NCBI GenBank assembly: GCA_902538255.1
Contig: CACBEJ010000001.1
Coordinates: 62,001 to 126,000 of the forward strand
Source of the DNA: an uncultured Pelagibacteraceae bacterium
Lineage (GTDB): Bacteria; Pseudomonadota; Alphaproteobacteria; Pelagibacterales; Pelagibacteraceae
Length of the DNA: 64,000 nt
Direction: 5' to 3'
Made by a program: the position numbers and the translations under genes. Below, one piece after another: positions 29,606-38,725 of this stretch. A model generated the notes under the pieces. It was not told the origin of the DNA and ran no database searches. It saw only the letters and a list, made by a program, of their open reading frames with translations. The stretch's first letter is position 1. Each line of letters opens with the position of its first letter.

Positions 29606-30793
29606 ATGAAATCAAAAAAGAAAATTGTTCTAGCTTATTCTGGAGGGCTCGACACCTCTATAATTTTAAAATGGCTTCAAGAAAATTATGATGCAGATGT
29701 AATTTGTTATACAGCAGATGTGGGCCAAGAAATTGATAGAAAAAAAATTATAACTAATGCAAAAAAATTTGGTGTTAAAAATATAATTATTAAAGATTTA
29801 AAAGATATTTTTGTTAAAGACTACGTTTACCCTATGATCAGAGGACATGCGATCTATGAGGGTGTTTATTTATTAGGGACTTCGATAGCAAGACCTCTTA
29901 TTGCAAAAGATCAAATAAGAGTAGCTAAAAAATTTAAGGCTTATGCAGTTTCACATGGAGCAACTGGTAAAGGCAATGACCAAGTTAGATTTGAATTAGG
30001 CTATCATTATTTTGGTCCTAAAATTAAAATTATAGCTCCGTGGAGAATTTGGAAACTAAAATCTAGAACAGACTTGATTAATTATGCAAAAAAACATGGC
30101 ATAACTATACCGAAAGATAAAAAAGGTGCACCTCCTTTTTCAGTGGATGATAATTTATTTCATACATCAACGGAAGGTAAAGTTTTAGAAAGTCCAAAAA
30201 ATTCTGCACCAGAATTTATATTTCAGCGAACAGTTTCTCCAGAAAAAGCACCTAACAAACCATCTTTTGTTACTATCAATTTTAAAAATGGAGATCCTTT
30301 TGGAATTAATGGAAAAAAATTATCACCAGCTAAATTATTAACAAAGCTAAATGGCGTAGCAGGAAAAAATGGAATTGGAAGAGTCGATTTAGTAGAAAAT
30401 AGATTTTTAGGAATAAAATCTAGAGGGGTATATGAAACACCTGGTGGAACTCTGTTGATCAATGCCCATAGAGCAATTGAATCCGTTACTTTAGATAAAG
30501 AAACTATGCATAAAAAAGATCAAATAATGTCTAGATATGCTGAGTTAATTTACAATGGTTATTGGTATTCAAAAGAAAGATCTAAACTTCAAAAAATTGT
30601 TGATTTAAAAAGAAGTAAAGTTAATGGTTCTGTTAAACTTAAATTATATAAAGGTAATATCTCAATTCAATCAAGGGTTACTAACAGTAATGCTTACTCA
30701 ATGAAGAAAGTCTCATTTGAGGAAAATAAATCGTTTAATAAATCTAACGTTGAAAGATTTATCAATTTTCACAAAAAAAAGCTTCGTTCTTAG
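29606..30793 (+). CDS. argG: Argininosuccinate synthase
   Basis: [55 protein letters not shown]. Confidence 0.97.
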   Translation: MKSKKKIVLAYSGGLDTSIILKWLQENYDADVICYTADVGQEIDRKKIITNAKKFGVKNIIIKDLKDIFVKDYVYPMIRGHAIYEGVYLLGTSIARPLIAKDQIRVAKKFKAYAVSHGATGKGNDQVRFELGYHYFGPKIKIIAPWRIWKLKSRTDLINYAKKHGITIPKDKKGAPPFSVDDNLFHTSTEGKVLESPKNSAPEFIFQRTVSPEKAPNKPSFVTINFKNGDPFGINGKKLSPAKLLTKLNGVAGKNGIGRVDLVENRFLGIKSRGVYETPGGTLLINAHRAIESVTLDKETMHKKDQIMSRYAELIYNGYWYSKERSKLQKIVDLKRSKVNGSVKLKLYKGNISIQSRVTNSNAYSMKKVSFEENKSFNKSNVERFINFHKKKLRS

Positions 30794-30850
30794 GCACGTT
30801 TAGGACAAATTAACATTTGTTAAAATTGATAAAAATTATATCCTTCAAAA

Positions 30851-31309
30851 ATGGAATCAATAAAGAATTGGATGAAAGACGCAGCAAATATTTTATTTGA
30901 TGATAGTAAAAATGATCTGCGTGCACTTCCAAAAACAGTTAGGTTGCAAATTTTATTAGTTCTGAGTTTTATTTGGACAACAGTTTTTAGTTTGTATGTT
31001 TTTTCTTATACAACTTTCGCGTTTGGTTGGGCGGGACTTTTTTTAGCACATATAGGTTTGATATTTGCTGTTTATACAACTTTCAAACAATTCCATAGAG
31101 CAGAAGAGAAGTCTGCAAGTGTATTTCGAACAAAAAATTTTGATCCTTTTAAAATAATGGTCATCGTATTTGTGATTGTATTTATATTTGTATTTTCAAA
31201 AGGAATTGAAGTTTTAACAAGTCCAAACCCGAATTCTTATTCAATTCCTTATGATGGGCCTTCTAAATCTGTATTTGAAAAATGGTTACCTTTTAGTAAA
31301 GATAAATAA
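30851..31309 (+). CDS. Hypothetical membrane protein
   Basis: 3 hydrophobic segments; overlaps next gene start by 1 nt. Confidence 0.7.
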   Translation: MESIKNWMKDAANILFDDSKNDLRALPKTVRLQILLVLSFIWTTVFSLYVFSYTTFAFGWAGLFLAHIGLIFAVYTTFKQFHRAEEKSASVFRTKNFDPFKIMVIVFVIVFIFVFSKGIEVLTSPNPNSYSIPYDGPSKSVFEKWLPFSKDK

Positions 31310-31689
31310 TGGATAAGATAGCAAAAAACTTACAGTTAGCATTAATGGTTATTATCTTAATCAGTACTGTTATTGCTGTTGGGATTGAAATGAAAAACAT
31401 GTTTTTAAATCAATCTGTTACATTAGCAGATTTGCTTTTAATGTTTCTTTATTTAGAGGTACTGGCAATGGTTAGGGTTTTTTGGAACCAACAATCTATT
31501 AGTATAACCCTACCACTTCTTATTGCAATTACCGCCCTTGCACGATTTATTATTCTACAAGGTAAAGAAATGGATCCTACTGCACTTGTTTATGAAGCAG
31601 TAGCTATTTTGTTAATTGCTGGAGCCATTGTTGTTTTAAGATTAAGACATAGTGACAAATTAGGTCTTAAGAAAAAAAAATCAAAATAA
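31309..31689 (+). CDS. PsiE-like (phosphate-starvation-inducible family) membrane protein
   Basis: 4 hydrophobic segments; LADLLLMFLYLEVLAMVRVFW, AITALARFIILQGKEMDP. Confidence 0.8.
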   Translation: MDKIAKNLQLALMVIILISTVIAVGIEMKNMFLNQSVTLADLLLMFLYLEVLAMVRVFWNQQSISITLPLLIAITALARFIILQGKEMDPTALVYEAVAILLIAGAIVVLRLRHSDKLGLKKKKSK

Positions 31690-31695
31690 TTTAAG

Positions 31696-32835
31696 ATGAT
31701 ATTTGAAGCTTCAAGGGCTAAGGCCTTAAATCAATTAAATAATTTTGTTGATAATAATCTTGGAGAATATTCAAAATTAAGAAATTTTGATTTTGGACCT
31801 GAAAAAAGATCCAATATATCTTGCTTATCACCATACATAACTCATGGAATAATTAATGAACAAGAAGTCATTCAGAAAGCTCTAAGTAAATTTTCTTTTT
31901 CAAAAAATGAAAAGTTTATTCAAGAAGTTCTATGGCGAACTTATTGGAAAGGTTGGTTAGAACTTAGACCAAATGTTTGGGCTGATTATCTTATCGAATT
32001 AAATCAAATCAAAAACGAATTTAAAGAGAATAAAGATTATATTGCAGCAATCGATGGAAAAACAAAAGTAGATTGCTTTAATGAGTGGGTGAAAGAGCTT
32101 AAAGAAAACAATTATTTGCATAATCACACAAGAATGTGGTTTGCTAGTATTTGGATTTTTACTTTAGAATTGCCTTGGCAATTAGGTGCAGAATTTTTTA
32201 TGCAACATCTTTATGATGGAGATGCTGCATCAAATACTCTTGGGTGGCGATGGGTTGCAGGTGTTCAAACTCAAGGAAAACATTACCTTGCAAGTGAATG
32301 GAATATTAAAAAATTCACTAACAATAGATTTCAAAATATAAAATTAAATGAAAATGCTCCTCCAAAAGTATCTGAAAAATCTTATCAAATAATTAAACAG
32401 GATTTCAATAACCCACAAAAGATTGAGAATAAGAATCTTTTAATTTTTGAAAATAATCTCTCGTTTGAAATCACTGACTTTAAGGAAAACAATTTTAAGA
32501 AAATTTACTTAGTTTCTAATAAAAATGAAAATAGAGCAATAAAACTCAGTGAAAAGTTAGTGAAATTTAAATCTCATTTAATAGAAGACCAAGAACAAAG
32601 ATTAAAAAATCAATCTATTGATTGTCAAATTATAGATATAAGTGAATTAACAAATATTGAAAATTATTACTGTTTGTATCCAACAGTAGGTGAAAATTTA
32701 GATTTTTTAAATTCTAATAATTTCAAGATAGATTTTTTATATAGAAATCTTGATCAATTAGCTTGGCAATACTGTAATAAAGGTTTTTTTAATTTTAAAA
32801 ATTATATTCCTAAAATAGTTTCAAGCTTTAATTAA
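31696..32835 (+). CDS. FAD-binding domain protein, photolyase/cryptochrome-like, with FAD domain at N-terminus
   Basis: FIQEVLWRTYWKGWLELRP, HNHTRMWFASIWIF, LYDGDAASNTLGWRWVAGVQTQGKHYLASEWNI (FAD_binding_7-like); no N-terminal antenna domain. Confidence 0.85.
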   Translation: MIFEASRAKALNQLNNFVDNNLGEYSKLRNFDFGPEKRSNISCLSPYITHGIINEQEVIQKALSKFSFSKNEKFIQEVLWRTYWKGWLELRPNVWADYLIELNQIKNEFKENKDYIAAIDGKTKVDCFNEWVKELKENNYLHNHTRMWFASIWIFTLELPWQLGAEFFMQHLYDGDAASNTLGWRWVAGVQTQGKHYLASEWNIKKFTNNRFQNIKLNENAPPKVSEKSYQIIKQDFNNPQKIENKNLLIFENNLSFEITDFKENNFKKIYLVSNKNENRAIKLSEKLVKFKSHLIEDQEQRLKNQSIDCQIIDISELTNIENYYCLYPTVGENLDFLNSNNFKIDFLYRNLDQLAWQYCNKGFFNFKNYIPKIVSSFN

Positions 32836-33053
32836 AACCAACGAACCATCCCGATAATTCCAGCAGTTGCATAAAAAAATTGCAAAAATAAAATTCCTTT
32901 ATGACCACCTCTATAGGCCCAAATTCCAATTAAAATGGCTGACAATAACAGTAAACAAAAACCAAAAAATTCTATCCCTATATTTAAAGCGACAAACAAA
33001 GAATATAATATTGCAGTTATAACCCCTGCCCATTCAAAGATTTTATTATTCAT
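32832..33053 (-). CDS. Small hypothetical membrane protein
   Basis: 73 aa with hydrophobic helices; ends MVRWF; overlaps start codon of upstream gene. Confidence 0.65.
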   Translation of the reverse strand: MNNKIFEWAGVITAILYSLFVALNIGIEFFGFCLLLLSAILIGIWAYRGGHKGILFLQFFYATAGIIGMVRWF

Positions 33054-33769
33054 AAAAGTTTTTTAAAATTATTATAAAGGATTGTAGAATAGTTATTCAT
33101 ATCTTTCATGTTATCTTTTGCAGATTGATCAAACTTTTCTAATGCACCAATACCAAGCTGATCTTCCAAAGCTTTTTTATACTCCGGAACACACCCCCAT
33201 TCATTGACAGTAGTATCTTTTATTTCTATATGAAATTGAATTCCATAAGCATGATTTTGATATTTAAAAATTTGATACTTTGTGATTGGAGAAGAGGCTA
33301 ATAAAGTTATGTCTTTATTGTTTTCAATACCCTGAACCTCATAAGAATGCCATTGTAAACTTTTAATTTTATCAGGAAATTTTGAAAATAATTTATCTTC
33401 ATCTTTTTCATTAGAGAAATTAATATCCATAATCCCTATTTCTGCTGGTTTAGATTTAACTACTTTTCCACCAACTACTTCTCCTAAAAGCTGACAACCT
33501 AAACAAAAACCTAAATAGGGTTTTTTTAGATTAACAACAAATTCTTTAATTACTTTCTTTTCTTCTATTAACCAAGGATGTTCTTGTTCCATATAAGTAT
33601 CCATTGGACCTCCCATACAAAACATACCATCAAATTTATTTAAATCGTCTGGTATTTTTTCACCTTCATCTAACTCAATAGTAGTTAAGTTAAATCCATC
33701 AGCTAACATTAAATCTTTAATATAACCTGGGTCTTCTATTTTAATATGCTGAAGTACTATTATATTCAC
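33050..33769 (-). CDS. Type 1 glutamine amidotransferase (GuaA-like GATase domain); GTG start
   Basis: GMFCMGGPMDTYMEQEHPWL, KPYLGFCLGCQLLGEVVGGKV (Cys nucleophile), YGIQFHIEI. Confidence 0.9.
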   Translation of the reverse strand: MNIIVLQHIKIEDPGYIKDLMLADGFNLTTIELDEGEKIPDDLNKFDGMFCMGGPMDTYMEQEHPWLIEEKKVIKEFVVNLKKPYLGFCLGCQLLGEVVGGKVVKSKPAEIGIMDINFSNEKDEDKLFSKFPDKIKSLQWHSYEVQGIENNKDITLLASSPITKYQIFKYQNHAYGIQFHIEIKDTTVNEWGCVPEYKKALEDQLGIGALEKFDQSAKDNMKDMNNYSTILYNNFKKLL

Positions 33770-33774
33770 TAAGC

Positions 33775-33903
33775 TTAGCTTAGCTTAGAACACTTCTTGG
33801 AACAATATTTTACTCTATCCCAATTTAACTTCCATTTTTTTCGCCATGTAAAAGGTCTTTTACAAACTGGACATATTTTAGAGGGTAAATTTTGTTTCTT
33901 CAA
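33775..33903 (-). CDS. DUF2256-family zinc-ribbon-like microprotein (42 aa, TTG start), absent from the supplied ORF track
   Basis: Translation [42 protein letters not shown] matches the KxCPVCxRPFxWRKKWxxxWxxVxYCSxxC signature. Confidence 0.9.
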   Translation of the reverse strand: MKKQNLPSKICPVCKRPFTWRKKWKLNWDRVKYCSKKCSKLS

Positions 33904-34012
33904 ATTAGTATTCTTTTTTCTTAAAATTTTTTCTAAATTCTATTTACTTGAACCAATTTTGTATTTAAAAAATTTATCTTAATTTAATTCTTTTGCTAAA
34001 AATATGCATAAT

Positions 34013-35206
34013 TTAATTATTCAATATCTTAAATACTTTATATGGTATTCTATAACCTGGAAATGAAGCTACATCACCTGTAATTACTGTTTTTGGGTTC
34101 CATCCAAAACAAAAAATTATAAAAAATATTATATATGTTTTTCCTTTCATTTTATATAAAAAATTCTGCTCAAGATTTTTTAAATTTATTTCTATGTGAT
34201 TATCAATCAATAACTTAAAATAAATCAGTGCCAAAAAAACATAAGTAATATTAACCCATCTACCCCAATCGAAACCCATTGCAAAAAGTATTATAACTGG
34301 CATTAAACATATCCAAAAAAGTTTTAAGAGAGATTTAAAAAAATAAGAAAAAATCAAATTTTTAATTTTAAGAGAAGAATTTTTTATCAATAAATTTAAT
34401 GGGTAAAAACCAATAAAGATTATTAGAAAATACCTGACAAATACCTCAAATGAATATCTACCAAAATTACCCTCAAATTGTTGAATAATAGTTGACTTGT
34501 TTTTTAATGCAGCACAAGACATATAACATGATTGGTTAAATTCATTTTTTAAAACAAGAGCCATGGTTTGATGTTGATCTTTAGATAAAGGATCGAAAAT
34601 TATTATTAAAGCAATAATTATACTGGGGACAAAACTTATGAAAACCTTAAATAATTCAAAATTTAATTTATCAACTTTTCTGTCAATAATTTCATAAATA
34701 AATAATAAAGGGTAAAAAAAAATTGTTGGCTCCCAAATCAAAATAGATAAAACAGAAAAAGAAATTAACGAAAATGATTTAAAGTTACTATCTCTTGGAA
34801 TAAATAAATAAATTAAAAAAAGAGTAAAAACTATTATTTCCTTACGGGCCAAAACCTCAATTTCTGCAACAGGATATAAAATAAATATTGGTGATAAAAT
34901 AGATAATACTATTACTCTTTCGTATTTAAGTTTTATTAATAAATTATATAGAAGAACAAAATAACATGTGCATGTAAATGATTGAAATAAAAAAATTACC
35001 CATCTAATATCTGATCCAAAAAATCTTGATGTTTCAATTGCAAATTGACCTACTAAACCTCTTTTAGTAAAACCACCCTCATAATTTATTAACCATTCTG
35101 AAATTGTAGAATCATTGCCAACTTGATGTTTTATAAATAAAAAGAAAAATGAAAATCCTAATAAAATAATTAAATAATAAAATAAATAATTGTTTATTTT
35201 TTTCAT
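34013..35206 (-). CDS. Polytopic membrane protein, probably surface glycan related
   Basis: About 10 hydrophobic segments; YEGGFTKRGLVGQ motif recalled from polysaccharide-cluster membrane proteins; next to GT2 and GMD-like remnant. Confidence 0.6.
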   Translation of the reverse strand: MKKINNYLFYYLIILLGFSFFFLFIKHQVGNDSTISEWLINYEGGFTKRGLVGQFAIETSRFFGSDIRWVIFLFQSFTCTCYFVLLYNLLIKLKYERVIVLSILSPIFILYPVAEIEVLARKEIIVFTLFLIYLFIPRDSNFKSFSLISFSVLSILIWEPTIFFYPLLFIYEIIDRKVDKLNFELFKVFISFVPSIIIALIIIFDPLSKDQHQTMALVLKNEFNQSCYMSCAALKNKSTIIQQFEGNFGRYSFEVFVRYFLIIFIGFYPLNLLIKNSSLKIKNLIFSYFFKSLLKLFWICLMPVIILFAMGFDWGRWVNITYVFLALIYFKLLIDNHIEINLKNLEQNFLYKMKGKTYIIFFIIFCFGWNPKTVITGDVASFPGYRIPYKVFKILNN

Positions 35207-35255
35207 ATAAATAATATTTTATTAATCTATTAATTAAATTTTTTCCATATATTTT

Positions 35256-35540
35256 CTAATGCCTTTTAAGATTATTTATTAAAAGTGGTGAACTTTGACT
35301 TGCAAAATTAAAAATTTCATTATGTTTTAATTTAATAATTAATTTTTTGATTTCTCTTTGATTAAGAATATTTAATTTTTTTAAAACTAAATTTTTATGA
35401 TTAAAAGATATTTTTTTTTGCTAATTTTATATTTCGTGTAGTAATAAAAATTCTATAATTTATTTTTATAAAAGTAGTTTTGCTAAATTAATCCCTAATT
35501 GTCCAGTTCACCCTGCAATAATTGATATTTTATTTTTCAT
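35256..35540 (-). pseudogene. Degraded fragment of a GDP-mannose 4,6-dehydratase-like / NAD-dependent epimerase gene
   Basis: Three successive frames: MKNKISIIAG*TGQLGINLAKLLL*; FIKINYRIFITTRNIKLAKKNIF*; FNHKNLVLKKLNILNQREIKKLIIKLKHNEIFNFASQSSPLLINNLKRH*. They match in order GxTGQxGxxLAKLLL, Y.V...R and EI.N.A.QSS. Confidence 0.72.
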
Positions 35541-35560
35541 ATATATAATTTGAAACTAAA

Positions 35561-36268
35561 ATGATTAATCCAAAAAAAATATTAGTTTTCACAGCATGTT
35601 ATAATGAAAAGGAAAATATTGGAAAACTGATATTTAAGATAAAAGAAAATTTGCCAGAAAGTGAAATATTAATCATAGATGATAACTCTCCAGATCAAAC
35701 TAAAAAGGTGATAAATAATTTAAAAGATTCAATTTCAAAATTATATCTTATTGTTAGAGAAGAAAAACTTGGTTTAGACACAGCGCATAAGTTAGCTTAT
35801 GATTTTGCAATAAATAATAATTATGATTATTTAATAACAATGGATGCTGATTTATCTCATGATCCAAAAGAATTAACAAATTTTGTTAAAAACCTAGAAA
35901 AAAATCCTTTTGTAATAGGTTCAAGATATATCGTGGGTGGGAAATGTGAAATGAAGGGTACAAGATTAATGATGAGCAAGATAGGTAATTTGGTTATAAA
36001 ATTTTTCTCTAAAATTGATTGCAATGAGTTCACAACTTCTTATAGAGGTTTTAATATTAAGAAGTTAAAAAACTTTCATCTAAATAATGTAAAAGAAACT
36101 GGATATAGTTTTTTTATGGGAACACTTTTTGAGTTAAGGAAACAAAATTTTAATATTAAAGAAATCCCAATTACTTTTGCCGATAGAGAAAAAGGTATAT
36201 CAAAAATTCCAAGACTTGAAATATTTAGAACAATGAAAAATTTATTTAATTATGTCTTAAAAAAATAA
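35561..36268 (+). CDS. Family 2 glycosyltransferase (polyprenol-phosphate mannosyltransferase/DPM1-like)
   Basis: VFTACYNEKENIGKLI, ILIIDDNSPDQTKKV, YLITMDADLSHDPKEL, GYSFFMGTLFELRKQNFNIKEIPITFADREKGISKI. Confidence 0.93.
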   Translation: MINPKKILVFTACYNEKENIGKLIFKIKENLPESEILIIDDNSPDQTKKVINNLKDSISKLYLIVREEKLGLDTAHKLAYDFAINNNYDYLITMDADLSHDPKELTNFVKNLEKNPFVIGSRYIVGGKCEMKGTRLMMSKIGNLVIKFFSKIDCNEFTTSYRGFNIKKLKNFHLNNVKETGYSFFMGTLFELRKQNFNIKEIPITFADREKGISKIPRLEIFRTMKNLFNYVLKK

Positions 36269-36273
36269 AAATT

Positions 36274-37764
36274 TTAAAAAGTATTACATTTAATAAATTT
36301 ATCAGCTTCTGATAAAATTAATTTTTTTCTTTCAGATTTCATTTTGTCAAATATCCTTACCATCATTGATAAACGAGGATTCTTTAAAAAGAATTTTCTG
36401 TTTCGATCTATAAATCTCCAATAAAGACCATCCATGATGTTACACCAATCACCTTTCTTAAAGTCCATCATTTTCATAAAATATGCAGATCCACAAATAT
36501 AAGGTTTGGTCGCAAAAATTCCTCCATCACTAAATAATCCCATTCCATAAACATTAGGAACCATTACCCAATCTGAAGAGTCTACGAACATTTCCATGAA
36601 CCATTTGTAAACAATTGTTGGCTTGATTTCACAAAGGTTCATAATATTTGATAAGATCATTAATCGTTCAATGTGATGTGACCAACCATGATTAACAGCA
36701 TTTTTAATTGCATAATCCAAAGGTGGAAGACCAGTGGTGGCATCATACCAAGAACTTTTCATTTTTCTATTTTGTTTAAAAAAATTTCCAGTTTCCATTT
36801 CGTGAGAATAGGACTGATAAATTCCGCGCATAAATTCTCGCCAACCAATCACCTGGCGAATGTAGCCCTCTAAAGAATTCATTCTAATTTTATTTTTTTT
36901 ATGAAAATCTAAAATTTTTTGGATAACAAATTCGGGAGTAATTAAACCTAGATTTATATAGGGACTTAATGCACTATGAAATAAAATATTATCTTTTTGA
37001 TCAACTGCATCCTCATAATCACCAAATAAGTTTGATTTTTCTTTTATAAAAAAATTTAAAAGTTTAACTACATCTTCGTATTCTGTTGCAAACCAAAAAT
37101 TATTTGTACTACCTGGGTGATTTTTAAATTCCTTTTCAATAATAGGCTTTAATTTTTTTGTATGACTGGTTTCATTTATTTTTGGAAATTTAGGAATTGA
37201 TATATTTTTAGGTAATTTATTTCTATTATCTTCATCAAAGCTCCATTTACCTCCAACTGGATTGCCATCAGAACCCATCAATATTCCAGATTTTTTTCTA
37301 ACATCCTTGTAGAAAGTTGCCATAAAAGGTTTTTTGGATTTTGATAAATAATTTTTAAATTCAGCTCTTGAATTTAAAAACATAGGAGTTTGAACAATAT
37401 TCCAATGTATTTTTTCTTTTTTTAAAAATTGCGAAATTTTTTTTTCAAAAAATTTGTCCTCTACTTCAAAACTAGAAATTTCTTTTACTTTTTTTTGTAT
37501 AATTATTTTTTTTAATTTTTTTAAATAGTCATCATTAAATTCTTTTTCTTCGACTTTAAAATAATCTAATTTAAATTTGTTTTTTCTTAATCCGTCTGCA
37601 TAAGAACGCATAGAAGATAAAAATAATAAAATTTTTTGTTTATGATGCTTTTCATAAGTGCATAAACCCTTATCTTCAGCCATAAAAAATAGGTGGTCTT
37701 TTTTGAAGCGGTCAAGGTATTTTGTTGGAAATAACTGATTACCAAGTATAAAAAATAACTTCAT
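36274..37764 (-). CDS. Cryptochrome/photolyase-related protein (FeS-BCP/PhrB-like family)
   Basis: N-term MKLFFILGNQLF..MAED.., GYIRQVIGWREFMRGIYQ, NHGWSHHIERLMILSNIMNLCEIKP, DWVMVPNVYGMGLFSDGGIFATKPYI. Confidence 0.9.
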   Translation of the reverse strand: MKLFFILGNQLFPTKYLDRFKKDHLFFMAEDKGLCTYEKHHKQKILLFLSSMRSYADGLRKNKFKLDYFKVEEKEFNDDYLKKLKKIIIQKKVKEISSFEVEDKFFEKKISQFLKKEKIHWNIVQTPMFLNSRAEFKNYLSKSKKPFMATFYKDVRKKSGILMGSDGNPVGGKWSFDEDNRNKLPKNISIPKFPKINETSHTKKLKPIIEKEFKNHPGSTNNFWFATEYEDVVKLLNFFIKEKSNLFGDYEDAVDQKDNILFHSALSPYINLGLITPEFVIQKILDFHKKNKIRMNSLEGYIRQVIGWREFMRGIYQSYSHEMETGNFFKQNRKMKSSWYDATTGLPPLDYAIKNAVNHGWSHHIERLMILSNIMNLCEIKPTIVYKWFMEMFVDSSDWVMVPNVYGMGLFSDGGIFATKPYICGSAYFMKMMDFKKGDWCNIMDGLYWRFIDRNRKFFLKNPRLSMMVRIFDKMKSERKKLILSEADKFIKCNTF

Positions 37765-37791
37765 AATTAAATATAACTAATAAAATTTTTT

Positions 37792-38502
37792 ATGTCAGAA
37801 AAATATGTAATTTTTGGTGCGACAGGTTCTATAGGGTCAAGTCTAGCAGAACAATTAAAAAACTCTGGAAACGATATTCATTTAGTTGGAAGAAATGAAA
37901 GTGAACTTAGTTCTATCTCTGAAAAACTTGGATGTTCACATACCGTTGCAGATGTTTTAGAGGATGGGTTTATAGAAAAAGTTAAATCAAATATTTCTGA
38001 AATTAAAGGCCTAGCTTATTGTGTCGGTTCAATTGATTTAAAACCATTCAGAATGGTAAATGAACTAGACTTTCAGAAATGCATGAAACTTAATCTTTAT
38101 TCTGCTGTAGAAGCTATTAAAGGATATCAGGAAAGTTTAAAAAAAAATAAAGGTTCAATAGTGTTATTTTCAACTGTTGCTGCTCAAAGAGGTTTTACTA
38201 ACCATGCAATCATAGCCTCAGCAAAAGCTGCTGTTGAAGGATTGACGGTTTCTCTTGCAGCAGAATTCGCTCCAAACATCAGAGTAAATTGTGTGGCACC
38301 AAGTTTAACAAAATCTAAAATAGCAGAACCAATGTTAAAAAATACTGCTATAGCCGAAGGTATTGCAAAAGCACATCCCCTTAAAAGATTAGGCGAAGGT
38401 AAAGACTCTGCTGCTCTTGCTAATTTCTTATTAACAGAAGATAGTTCTTGGGTTACAGGTCAAATAATTGCTGTAGATGGTGGTAGATCAAAATTATCTT
38501 AA
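37792..38502 (+). CDS. SDR family oxidoreductase lacking the canonical catalytic Tyr
   Basis: IFGATGSIGSSLAEQLKNSGNDIHLVGRNE, IRVNCVAPSLTKS, WVTGQIIAVDGGRS; IASAK where YxxxK is expected. Confidence 0.88.
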   Translation: MSEKYVIFGATGSIGSSLAEQLKNSGNDIHLVGRNESELSSISEKLGCSHTVADVLEDGFIEKVKSNISEIKGLAYCVGSIDLKPFRMVNELDFQKCMKLNLYSAVEAIKGYQESLKKNKGSIVLFSTVAAQRGFTNHAIIASAKAAVEGLTVSLAAEFAPNIRVNCVAPSLTKSKIAEPMLKNTAIAEGIAKAHPLKRLGEGKDSAALANFLLTEDSSWVTGQIIAVDGGRSKLS

Positions 38503-38503
38503 A

Positions 38504-38725
38504 ATGGATTGGGATTCAAAACACCTAAAAAAAATTAAATCATCTTGGTTAAAACATTTTTTATACGCTAGCTATTTTAACTTTTTAGCTCTTCTCATTT
38601 TTATTACAGGTTTAATCCATAGTATTTTGCCTTGGATATTTACTTTTACACCTTACAAACTTGCAAAAAAAATTGTTGATGGAACAGAAAAACAATTTGG
38701 ATCAAATTTTAAAAAAAGGAATTGA
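38504..38725 (+). CDS. DUF6356-like small membrane protein (MDWDSKHLKK start)
   Basis: LKKIKSSWLKHFLYASYFNFLALLIFITGLIHSILPWIFTFTPYKLAKKIVDGTEKQF. Confidence 0.7.
   Translation: MDWDSKHLKKIKSSWLKHFLYASYFNFLALLIFITGLIHSILPWIFTFTPYKLAKKIVDGTEKQFGSNFKKRN

Noticed and set aside
33797-33982. ORF 61 aa + strand
   Set aside because: Antisense to the DUF2256 microgene; composition not protein-like.
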